40,545 bases of DNA from Caulobacter sp. AP07 (GTDB lineage: Bacteria; Pseudomonadota; Alphaproteobacteria; Caulobacterales; Caulobacteraceae): assembly GCF_000281955.1 (NCBI RefSeq), contig NZ_AKKF01000200.1, forward strand, positions 1 through 40,545, written 5' to 3'. Each line of letters opens with the position of its first letter. The first letter of the stretch is position 1. The notes beneath the pieces were generated by a model. The model saw nothing but the letters and a program-made list of their open reading frames with translations, did no database searches and had not been told where the DNA came from. Of the stretch, positions 13,774 to 21,388 are shown one piece after another. Made by a program: the position numbers and the translations under genes.

Positions 13774-16242
13774 CTACTTCGGACAGACCGCGTCGCCCTC
13801 GTTGGACGCCAGCTTCACCTCGGCGACCGACAGGGCGAACGGTCCGTCCGTGCCGATCACGAACGGCGCGGTGACGTGGTCCATCTTCGCGCCCGCCGCC
13901 TGGAAGCAGGACAGCTTGATCTTGACGCTGCGCCACTCGGCCCCGGCGGACTTCACCATCAGCGGGGTGACGTCCAGCGTCCCGCCGCACGAGGCGTCGT
14001 CGCTGCATCCGATGCTCATCGTCACCGGCTTGGCGGGGCCGGTGTCGACGCGGTAGCGGACCTGGACCGCCATGTCCCCCGTCGTCTGCCGCGACAGGTC
14101 GGCCGGCGGTCCATGGATGGCCAGCATGCCCTGGCCGGTCCAGACGGCCTGGCGGGCGTTCTCCTGCGCCCCGGCGTCGACGGCCTTGACGCTGCCCGCG
14201 CCCAGGAAGTCGATCATCCACGGGGGCGGGGCGCGACCGGCGACGAAGTAGCGGTCGACGCTGCCGGCGGCCGCCACCTGGCCCGGGTCCTCCGGCAGGG
14301 TCGCGACCTGGCCGCCGTGGGCGTAGGATAGGCCGTAGCCATAGGCGAACTGCGGGTCATAGCCCGACTGGCCGCGGTTCAGCGGGCCCTGGTCGGCGCG
14401 CTTGGGCCAGGAGAAGCCCAGCTTGCCCTGGAAGTCGCGCTTGGGCTTGCCGTCCTTGCCGGCCACCAGCACGTCGGCCACGCCGCCGCCCTCGCTGCCC
14501 GGCAGCCAGGCGGCGACGAAGGCGTCCGAGGCGTTGATCTCGGGATTGGTCCACAACGGCCGGCCCGACAGGAACACCGAGACGACGGGAATGCCCTGGG
14601 CCTTGAGCGCCTTGAGCAGGGCCAGGTCGGTCTTGTCGGCGAGCTGGTAGCCCAGGTTGGCGACGTCGCCCTGGAACTCGGCGTAGGGGTCCTCGCCGAA
14701 CACCACGATGGCGACGTCCGGCCGGGTCTTGAACTTGCCGTCCGGCGCCAGCTCGGCCTGGCCGCCGCTGGCCGCCACCGCTTCCGACAGGCCGGCCCAG
14801 ATCGACTGGCCGTGCGGGAAGTCGCTGTTCTTGTTGCCCGTGCCCTGCCAGGTCAGGGTCCAGCCGCCGGCCGCCTTGCCGATGTCGTCGGCGGCCCCGG
14901 CCACCAGCACCCGGGCTCCGGGCTTGATCGGCAGCACGCCCTGGTTCTTCAGCAGCACCAGCGACTTGGCCACCGCCTCGCGGGCCAGGGCGCGGTGGTC
15001 GGGGGCGCCAAGCCGGTCGAACCGGCCCTGGGTCGTCGGGGCGACCCGCTCGAACAGGCCGGCCTTGACCTTGACCCGCAGGATGCGCCGCACGGCGTCG
15101 TCCAGCCGCGCCATCGGGATCTCGCCGGACTTCACCTGGGCCAGGGTGTTGTCGAACAGGCCCTTCCAGCTGTCGGGCGCCATGTACATGTCCAGGCCGG
15201 CGTTCATCGCCTGCGGACAGCTGGCGTTGGTGCAGCCCGAAAGCTGTCCGTGGGCGTTCCAGTCGCTGACCACGAAGCCCTCGAAGCCCATCCGGCCCTT
15301 CAGGACGTCGGTGATCAGGCTCTTGTCGCCGGTGATCTTCTGGCCGTTCCAGCTGGAGAACGAGGCCATGACCGTCAGGATGCCGGCGTCGATGCTGGGC
15401 GGGTAGCCCTGGGCGTGGACCCGGACCAGCTCTTCTTCCGAAATCCGCGCGTCGCCCTGGTCGCGGCCGCCCTCGGTGCCGCCGTCGGCCAGGAAGTGCT
15501 TGGCCGAGCCGGCGATATGGCCGGCGCCCAGGGTCTGGCCGGCCTTCAGCTCGCCCTGCAGGCCCAGGGTCATGGGCCCCGCATAGGACTTCACCACCTC
15601 GGGGTCCTCGGCATAGCCCTCGTAGCTGCGGCCCCAGCGGTCGTCGCGCGGCACGGCCACCGTGGGGCCGAAGGTCCAGTCGCCGCCGACCGCCGCCACC
15701 TCCTGCGCCGTGGCGACGCCGATGCGGCGGATCAGGTCGGGGTCGCGGGCCGCGCCCAGGCCGATATTGTGCGGGAAGATGGTCGCGCCGACGATGTTGT
15801 TGTGGCCATGCACGGCGTCGATGCCGAACAGGAGGGGGATCGGCGTGTGGCCAGGCCGCGCCGCCAGCGACTCCGCCCGATAGGCGTCGATCAGGTCGGT
15901 CCAGGCCTTGGGCGGGGCGCGGTCGTCGCCGCCGGGCGCCGAGTTGCCGCCGGCCAGGATCGAGCCCAGCGGATAGGTCCGCAGGTCTTCCGGCTTCATC
16001 GAGCCGATGTCGCCCTGGATGGTCTGGCCGACCTTTTCCTCCAGCGTCATCTTGCTCATCAGGTCACGGACGAAAGCCTCGGTCCTGGGGTCGGTGATGG
16101 CCGCCGGGCTATGAGCCTGGGGCCAGCGGGCCGGCGTGGCCACGGGCGACGCGGTCTGGGCCGAGGCCGCGACCCCGGCCAGGGCGGTCGAGGCCGCGAG
16201 GGCCACAGGCAGGACGCGACGGAGCGGACGGCGGACGATCAT
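13774..16242 (-). CDS. Periplasmic GH3 beta-glucosidase (exo-beta-glucanase type)
   Basis: An 822-residue glycoside hydrolase family 3 enzyme. It has a signal peptide (residues 1-28, cleavage near ASA-Q), the GH3 TIM barrel with LFGIDAVHGHNN (138-149) and KHFLADGGTEGGRDQG (248-263), and nucleophile Asp327 in GFVVSDWN. The alpha/beta sandwich domain follows, with RVLVAGAADDIG and VVFGEDPYAEFQGD, which probably carries the acid/base Glu. A C-terminal carbohydrate-binding-like domain (about 660-820) matches ExoP-type exo-1,3/1,4-glucanases. It should remove glucose from beta-glucans or cello-oligosaccharides. A strong intrinsic terminator lies 43 bp upstream of the ATG and a palindromic operator 306 bp upstream, so its expression is likely conditional. 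Confidence 0.93.
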   Translation of the reverse strand: MIVRRPLRRVLPVALAASTALAGVAASAQTASPVATPARWPQAHSPAAITDPRTEAFVRDLMSKMTLEEKVGQTIQGDIGSMKPEDLRTYPLGSILAGGNSAPGGDDRAPPKAWTDLIDAYRAESLAARPGHTPIPLLFGIDAVHGHNNIVGATIFPHNIGLGAARDPDLIRRIGVATAQEVAAVGGDWTFGPTVAVPRDDRWGRSYEGYAEDPEVVKSYAGPMTLGLQGELKAGQTLGAGHIAGSAKHFLADGGTEGGRDQGDARISEEELVRVHAQGYPPSIDAGILTVMASFSSWNGQKITGDKSLITDVLKGRMGFEGFVVSDWNAHGQLSGCTNASCPQAMNAGLDMYMAPDSWKGLFDNTLAQVKSGEIPMARLDDAVRRILRVKVKAGLFERVAPTTQGRFDRLGAPDHRALAREAVAKSLVLLKNQGVLPIKPGARVLVAGAADDIGKAAGGWTLTWQGTGNKNSDFPHGQSIWAGLSEAVAASGGQAELAPDGKFKTRPDVAIVVFGEDPYAEFQGDVANLGYQLADKTDLALLKALKAQGIPVVSVFLSGRPLWTNPEINASDAFVAAWLPGSEGGGVADVLVAGKDGKPKRDFQGKLGFSWPKRADQGPLNRGQSGYDPQFAYGYGLSYAHGGQVATLPEDPGQVAAAGSVDRYFVAGRAPPPWMIDFLGAGSVKAVDAGAQENARQAVWTGQGMLAIHGPPADLSRQTTGDMAVQVRYRVDTGPAKPVTMSIGCSDDASCGGTLDVTPLMVKSAGAEWRSVKIKLSCFQAAGAKMDHVTAPFVIGTDGPFALSVAEVKLASNEGDAVCPK

Positions 16243-16285
16243 TCAACACCTTCGAGAGAGCAGCGCGGCGGTCGGCGCCGTGGCG

Positions 16286-16323
16286 AAAAAATCGGCGCGG
16301 CGAGGAGAACTTCGCCGCGCCGA
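16286..16323 (-). terminator. Intrinsic terminator (possible attenuator) upstream of GH3
   Basis: On the minus strand a perfect 12-bp stem, TCGGCGCGGCGA/TCGCCGCGCCGA with an 8-base loop, is followed at once by six T residues (16286-16291). This is the best intrinsic terminator in the window. It lies downstream of the operator at 16548 and of the halogenase gene, but upstream of the GH3 start at 16242, with no room for a promoter between. Confidence 0.85.
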
Positions 16324-16387
16324 AGGTTGGAGAGCCCCCGATGACAAGGGGTCCAGCCGCTTGCCCGCCGAAATCGGCCGGACAGGC

Positions 16388-16466
16388 GTCATCCCCGCCG
16401 CATGGCGGCGCTGGAGCGGGATGAAGGTCGATCCTGAACGCGCCCGCGACGCGCCATGCGGGCGCG
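16388..16466. repeat. Inverted repeats in the GH3 leader
   Basis: A short fold-back, GTCATCCC (16388-16395) against GGGATGA (16418-16424) with CGCCGC-ATG-GCGGCG between, is a mini version of the GTCATCCC family. Next to it is a 9-bp hairpin CGCGCCCGC/GCGGGCGCG (16439-16447 and 16458-16466). Both lie in the 373-bp gap between the halogenase and GH3 genes, which otherwise holds only the operator and terminator. Confidence 0.55.
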
Positions 16467-16547
16467 ACACGGGAGGCGTGAATGGTTTCCTTCCCTGTTC
16501 GACGGGGGCCTCTCGGTCCTCTCGTTGCGTGAAGCTCACCACACGCT

Positions 16548-16585
16548 GACAGCGCTGTCCATGTAAAAGGTACCGGTATCTTTCC
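16548..16585 (-). promoter_or_regulatory. Operator GACAGCGCTGTC and upstream motif before GH3
   Basis: The 12-bp perfect palindrome GACAGCGCTGTC is at 16548-16559. On the minus strand a -35-like TGGACA overlaps it as in the receptor promoter, but the -10 position (TGAGCT) is poor. Further upstream, GGAAAGATACCG (16574-16585) matches 11 of 12 bases of a motif at the receptor promoter. Central CG symmetry of this kind is typical of LacI/GalR operators. Confidence 0.75.
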
Positions 16586-16615
16586 AGAAATGCGAGTTCG
16601 GCGCTTCCTCCGGGG

Positions 16616-18118
16616 CTAGGCGGCGACGGACCGGCCCGCGTCGAGCGCCGCCTGGTGGGTGGGACTCTGCGCCACGACGGCGGCGACCTGCTGGGCCAGG
16701 CGCGGCAGGATCGCGCGGACCTGGCGGAAGTCGGAGGCGTCGACCAGCGGGTCGTGAGCCCGCGGCCGCAGGCCCATGCCCTCGAGCACGTAGAACCAGG
16801 ACAGGTCGGTGAACAGCTCGCCGGGCCGGGTGTTGATCCGTCCGCAGGCCCGGTAGAGCTCCATCCGCTCGGCCAGGCTGGCCGGGACCGGCGCCTGGGC
16901 CCGGTGGCGCCAGAACGGCGTGTCGTCCCGCGCGGTGGCGCAGTAGTGCAGCACGATGAAGTCGCGGAAGGTCTCGTACTCGGCGATCAGGGCCTGGTTG
17001 TAGGCGGCGATGTTGGACGGCGCGAAATCCCGGTCCGGGAAATGGTCCAGCAGCTTGTAGAGGCCGCTGCACACCAGGTGGATGCTGGTCGATTCCAGCG
17101 GTTCGAGGAAACCCGAAGCCAGGCCCAGGGCCACGCAGTTGCGGTTCCAGAACGCCTTGCGCCGGCCGGTGGTGAACCGCAGCTTGCGCGGCTCGGCCAG
17201 GGGCTCGCCGATCGCCGCCAGCAGTTCGCTCAAGGCCGTCTCGTCGTCGATCGCCTGGCTGGCATAGACATAGCCGTTGCCCACCCGGTGTCGCAGCGGG
17301 ATCTTCCAGCGCCAGCCGGCGTCCTGGGCGGCGGCCAGGGTGTAGGGCGCGGGCGGACCGGCGTGGGCGGTCGGCGCGGCGATGGCCCGATCGCAGGGCA
17401 GCCACTTCGTCCAGTCCTCGTAGCCGGTTTCCAGGGCCTGCTCGATCAGCAGGCCGCGAAAGCCGCTGCAGTCGATGTAGAAGTCGGCCTTGACCTGCCC
17501 GCCGTCGGTCAGGGTCAGGGCGTCGATGAAGCCGTCGTCGCGCAGGACGGCGCGGGCGACCTCGCGCTCCAGCCGCCGCACGCCGCGGCGCTCGGCGTGG
17601 TCGCGCAGGAACTTCGCCACCAGGGCGGCGTCGAAATGCAGGGCGTGGCGCAGGCCGGCCAGCGGGCCGCTGGCTCGCGGGTCGGGAGGCGCGAAGCGCC
17701 CGGCCTCGCCCAGGGCGGCCGCCAGGCTGAAATCCGCCACGGCCATGTCCAGGCCCTCGGCCCGCGCCTTGTGCCAGACATGGTGGAAGGGGCGGCGGTC
17801 GATCGACACGCCGAACGACCCGAACGGGTGCCAGTAGCTTTCGCCGACCCGGCTCCAGTCCTGGAACTTGATGCCCAGCTTGAACGTGGCCTGGGTGGCC
17901 TGGAGGAAGGCGTCGAGGTCGGCCTCGATCAGCTTCAGGAAGTCGAGGATCGGCGGAATGGTCGCCTCGCCCACCCCGACGATGCCGATGTCCGGCGACT
18001 CGATCAGGGTGATGGCGCAACCCGTTCCCCGCAGCGTCTGGGCCAGCAGGGACGCGGCCATCCAGCCGGCCGTGCCGCCGCCGACGATGGCGATGGACTT
18101 GATGGCTCTGTCGATCAT
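16616..18118 (-). CDS. Tryptophan-halogenase-like flavin-dependent protein
   Basis: A 500-residue flavin-dependent halogenase homologue. The FAD motif GGGTAGW is at 13-19 and the halogenase signature WRWKIP at 269-274. A conserved Lys in ATFKLGIKF (Lys80, or Lys84) corresponds to the chloramine-forming lysine, and Glu343 lies in EPLESTSIH near the halide site. The ATG at 18118 has GGAG nearby; a longer frame upstream overlaps the receptor gene. It follows the TonB-dependent receptor by 65 bp and is probably co-transcribed. Such receptor-linked halogenases are common in Caulobacter-like genomes, but their substrate is unknown and no flavin reductase is near. A true halogenase role is therefore inference from motifs. 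Confidence 0.92.
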   Translation of the reverse strand: MIDRAIKSIAIVGGGTAGWMAASLLAQTLRGTGCAITLIESPDIGIVGVGEATIPPILDFLKLIEADLDAFLQATQATFKLGIKFQDWSRVGESYWHPFGSFGVSIDRRPFHHVWHKARAEGLDMAVADFSLAAALGEAGRFAPPDPRASGPLAGLRHALHFDAALVAKFLRDHAERRGVRRLEREVARAVLRDDGFIDALTLTDGGQVKADFYIDCSGFRGLLIEQALETGYEDWTKWLPCDRAIAAPTAHAGPPAPYTLAAAQDAGWRWKIPLRHRVGNGYVYASQAIDDETALSELLAAIGEPLAEPRKLRFTTGRRKAFWNRNCVALGLASGFLEPLESTSIHLVCSGLYKLLDHFPDRDFAPSNIAAYNQALIAEYETFRDFIVLHYCATARDDTPFWRHRAQAPVPASLAERMELYRACGRINTRPGELFTDLSWFYVLEGMGLRPRAHDPLVDASDFRQVRAILPRLAQQVAAVVAQSPTHQAALDAGRSVAA

Positions 18119-18183
18119 GACGCGCTCCAGGGCGACAACGAGATCGGCGTGGCGACGGACGACCCGCCGCCACGCCAGCCCTG

Positions 18184-21153
18184 CTACATGCCGAACTTGA
18201 ACCGCGCGCCCAGCACGATCCGGCGGTCGCCGGTGGCGTAGCGGAACGGCAGGTTTTCCCACTGCAGGTAGCGGCCGGTCTCTTCCTTGGTCAGGTTGAT
18301 GCCTTCCAGCACCACCTTGATCTGGTCGTTGATCGCGTAGCCGACCTGACCGTCGAGCTGGCCATAGGCCCGTTCCCAGGTGCCCAGGGAGTGGGCGTCG
18401 TCGACGCCGCCGGTGGCGCTGTTGTCGACGCCGAAGGCGAAGTTGCCCTGGTAGCTCTTGTCACGCCAGGCGTAGGACAGGCGCGCCTCGAACCCGTGGC
18501 CCTCGTAATAGCCCTGGACGTTGAAGGCGTGCTTGGCCACGCCGGGGATCGGCAGGTTCTTGTCGTAGTCGTTGAAGTTGGACGACTTGGAGTCCGAGTA
18601 GGTGTAGTTGGCCGTGAAGCCGAAGCCGTTCGCGAACGCGTATTGCGCGGCCAGTTCGACGCCCCTGATGGTGCCGCCGTCGCCGTTGACCGGCTGGGTG
18701 AAGATTCCCGTCGTCGAGCCCGCCACCGAGCCGTCGGCCACCGTCCGCGAGACCGTGTCGGTCTGGATGAACGAGTCGACGTTCTTGTAGAAGAAGGCCC
18801 CCGAGAACAGACCTTGCGAGCCGACATAGCGCTCGTAGGCGATATCGAACTGCGAGGCGCGGTACGGGTCGAGTTCGGGGTTGCCGCCGCTGCCGTTGGT
18901 ATAGAGGAAGCGGTTGAGGTTCGGCCCCGGGGTCGAGCTGCGGGTGAAGTTGTAGCTGGAGCCCGTGCCCAGCTGGAACAGGTTCTGACGCGACACCACC
19001 CGGGCGGCCGAGACCCGCACCTTGTCGGTGTCGTTGATGTCGAACACGCCGCTGACGCTGGGCAGGACGTCGGTGTAGGAGCGCGAGGTCGTGACGTTGT
19101 CCGGGTTGGCGATCACGCCGTTCCACGCGTCGGTGCCGTAGTAGTTGGGCACGGTCGGCGTGGCGCTGGAGTCGATGGTCAGCTCGGTCTTCACCACCCG
19201 CACGCCGCCGTTCAGGTGGTAGTTGTCATCCGCGCCGCCCGCGTCGGCCATCATGTAGCCGGTGGTGGTCTTTTCCTTGATCTTGAAGGACTGGATCGGG
19301 TCCCGATAGTACTTGAACGGTGTCGAGGGATAGAGCGCCGACAGCCAGCCGACCGGATTCTTCATCTGGTCGCGGTTCTGGAACAGGGCGGTGATGCCGC
19401 CGACGGTCAGGGTCTCGAAGCGTTCGGGGTTGGTCGCCGCCGTCTGGTACGGGGTGATCAGGGCCGGCGAGGCGCCGAAGCGGCCGTCGTCGGTCGGGGT
19501 CTGGCCGCAGTTGGGCCGTCCGGGCGTGCCGGCCGGCAGGCCGCACGACTTGAAGCCGATCGCGCCGTCCTGGAAGTAGCCCAGCGGCGTCCAGTCGCCC
19601 AGGCCCAGGGCGTGGGCGTCAAGCTCGCCCTTGCCGGAATAGTTGGCCAGCAGCTGCATGAAGTCGGAATCGACCTTGCGTTCGGCGTAGCGGGCGCCGG
19701 CGCTGATCAGCAGGTCGCCGTTCTCGCCGAATTCCGGACGATACTTGAAGTCGGCGCGGACCGAGGTGTTCTCGACGCCCGTGCGCTCGCCGAACACCCA
19801 GTGCGACTTGGCGAACACGCTGGTGGGGGTGGTGAACTGCGACGGGTTGGCCGGGGTGAAGGTCGGGTTCTCGCCGTTGGCGTAGGTGTAGGTGAAGGTC
19901 GCCGGGGCGGTGGGGTTGGGGACGAAGCCGGCCGCCGTGCCGTTACGCACCGTGTATTGCGTGTAGCGGACGTCGTTGTTGGCGCTGTCGCTGGTGTAGT
20001 CGCTCTTCGAATAGGCCCCGCGGACGCTGCCGGTCAGGCGGCCGCCGTTGTCCCAGTTGGCCGCCAGCTGGAAGTTGTCGGTCTTGGCCTCGGCGTTCTG
20101 CACGAAGGAGGTGCCTTCGGCCGAGTTGGCGGTGACCGTGCCGGTCTGCAGGACGCCGTTGGTGTCCTTCGAGAAGCCCGCCGCGGAATAGGTGGCGCCT
20201 TCGTTGGCGAACGGGAACTTGATCGAGGCTTCGCTGGTCAGGATCTTCAGGTCGGAGTGGAACCAGTCGGCCGTCAGCTGCAGCGAGTCGGTCAGGGCGA
20301 AGTCGACGTTGACCGAGGCGCCCAGGCGCTTGCGCGACTGGTCGCGATAGGTGGCGTAGCGGTATTCCGGCGACCAGACGTCGACCGTGCCGGCGCCTTG
20401 CGGACGGTTCTCATAGGCCCAGCCGCCGCGGTTCTCGCCGGCCAGCACGTCGGTGTGACTGTCGGTCTTGTCGTAGGACACCGTGCCCAGCACGGCGAAG
20501 CGGTCGCTGAACTTGTGGCCCAGGACCAGCGAGCCGGTCGGGGTCCAGTCGCCGTGCTGGCCCTTCTGGCCGCGGAGGTCGCCGGCGATCGTCGTGTCGT
20601 CCCGCAGGCTGAGGGCGTTGCGGGTCTTCAGGTTGATGATGCCGCCCAGACCGCCTTCCAGCAGCGAGGCGTCCGGCGACTTGTAGACGTCGACGCCGCC
20701 GATCAGCTGCGAGGGGATGCCCTCCAGCGAGTTGTCCTGGGCGATCTTGCCTTCGTAGAGGCGGAACAGCTCCAGGCCGCTGACGAAGATGTCGTTGTTC
20801 AGAACCGTGACGTTCTGGTCCAGGCCGCGGATGCGGACCTTGGTGCCCTGGCCGTTCTCGCGGTCGATCTGCACGCCGGGCATGCGCTGCAGGGACTCGG
20901 CGATGTTCTGGTCCGGGAACTTGCCCATGTCCTCGGCGGTGACCGACTCGATGATCAGGTTCGAGTTCTTCTTGAGGTTCAGGGCGTTGGCGAGCGAGGC
21001 CCGGAAGCCGGTGACGATGACCGCTTCAACCTCAGCGGGTTTTTCGGCGGGGGCCGAAGCGGTCTGCGCCGCGGCCTGGCCGGCGGCGAGCAGCACCAAG
21101 GCCGAGGCGGCCGAGAGTAAGGCCGTGCGTGATCGATAAGACGTTGTAGTCAT
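18184..21153 (-). CDS. TonB-dependent outer-membrane receptor, Caulobacter type
   Basis: A 989-residue receptor with a signal peptide (1-33, ending AAAQTASA), a plug domain beginning VEAVIVTGFRASLANALNLKK, and a long 22-strand-type barrel ending in FKFGM. The plug hallmarks ESVTAEDMGKFPDQNIAESLQRMPGVQIDR are those of the large TonB-receptor subfamily of Caulobacter, Sphingomonas and Xanthomonas that imports oligosaccharides. The ATG at 21153 has GGGGAA eight bases upstream; the frame runs further into the leader. The promoter is well marked: TTGACA and TAGGTT 17 bp apart, with the -35 covered by the operator GACAGCGCTGTC. Genes around it suggest a beta-linked glycan as ligand. Confidence 0.95.
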   Translation of the reverse strand: MTTTSYRSRTALLSAASALVLLAAGQAAAQTASAPAEKPAEVEAVIVTGFRASLANALNLKKNSNLIIESVTAEDMGKFPDQNIAESLQRMPGVQIDRENGQGTKVRIRGLDQNVTVLNNDIFVSGLELFRLYEGKIAQDNSLEGIPSQLIGGVDVYKSPDASLLEGGLGGIINLKTRNALSLRDDTTIAGDLRGQKGQHGDWTPTGSLVLGHKFSDRFAVLGTVSYDKTDSHTDVLAGENRGGWAYENRPQGAGTVDVWSPEYRYATYRDQSRKRLGASVNVDFALTDSLQLTADWFHSDLKILTSEASIKFPFANEGATYSAAGFSKDTNGVLQTGTVTANSAEGTSFVQNAEAKTDNFQLAANWDNGGRLTGSVRGAYSKSDYTSDSANNDVRYTQYTVRNGTAAGFVPNPTAPATFTYTYANGENPTFTPANPSQFTTPTSVFAKSHWVFGERTGVENTSVRADFKYRPEFGENGDLLISAGARYAERKVDSDFMQLLANYSGKGELDAHALGLGDWTPLGYFQDGAIGFKSCGLPAGTPGRPNCGQTPTDDGRFGASPALITPYQTAATNPERFETLTVGGITALFQNRDQMKNPVGWLSALYPSTPFKYYRDPIQSFKIKEKTTTGYMMADAGGADDNYHLNGGVRVVKTELTIDSSATPTVPNYYGTDAWNGVIANPDNVTTSRSYTDVLPSVSGVFDINDTDKVRVSAARVVSRQNLFQLGTGSSYNFTRSSTPGPNLNRFLYTNGSGGNPELDPYRASQFDIAYERYVGSQGLFSGAFFYKNVDSFIQTDTVSRTVADGSVAGSTTGIFTQPVNGDGGTIRGVELAAQYAFANGFGFTANYTYSDSKSSNFNDYDKNLPIPGVAKHAFNVQGYYEGHGFEARLSYAWRDKSYQGNFAFGVDNSATGGVDDAHSLGTWERAYGQLDGQVGYAINDQIKVVLEGINLTKEETGRYLQWENLPFRYATGDRRIVLGARFKFGM

Positions 21154-21286
21154 TATGCATTCCCCTGATTTGCGGCAGCAGTTCTCGTTCTCGATCAGCG
21201 GAGCCGAGCGAGCCGAGACGCGGAGGTTGAGGGATGCCTGCGCATCCTCCCGTGGAAGTCCGGCTTTTTGGCATGCCGGTAGCTTC

Positions 21287-21334
21287 AACCTATGAGCACT
21301 AGACAGCGCTGTCAATCCGGGTCGATATCTTTCC
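21287..21334 (-). promoter_or_regulatory. Receptor promoter with overlapping operator
   Basis: On the minus strand, -35 TTGACA (21310-21315) and -10 TAGGTT (21287-21292) are 17 bp apart, giving a leader of about 127 nt. The palindrome GACAGCGCTGTC (21302-21313) overlaps the -35 by four bases and fills the spacer, a classic repressor position. Upstream, GGAAAGATATCG (21323-21334) matches the motif before GH3. Confidence 0.85.
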
Positions 21335-21388
21335 TAAATTGACTTTCGTTATGGGGCTTTTGGGCCACGTCCCGGGGCCGGCCCGGCG

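Noticed and set aside
16243..16542. 99-codon frame in the GH3 leader as a leader peptide
   Set aside because: It starts GTG without a ribosome-binding site, crosses repeats and the terminator hairpin, and has no family resemblance. A role in attenuation is not excluded but lacks support.
18391..21120. 909-codon open frame on the plus strand opposite the TonB receptor
   Set aside because: Codon bias in GC-rich genes leaves the opposite strand open; the translation is low-complexity Val/Gly/Arg/Asp-rich with no domain.
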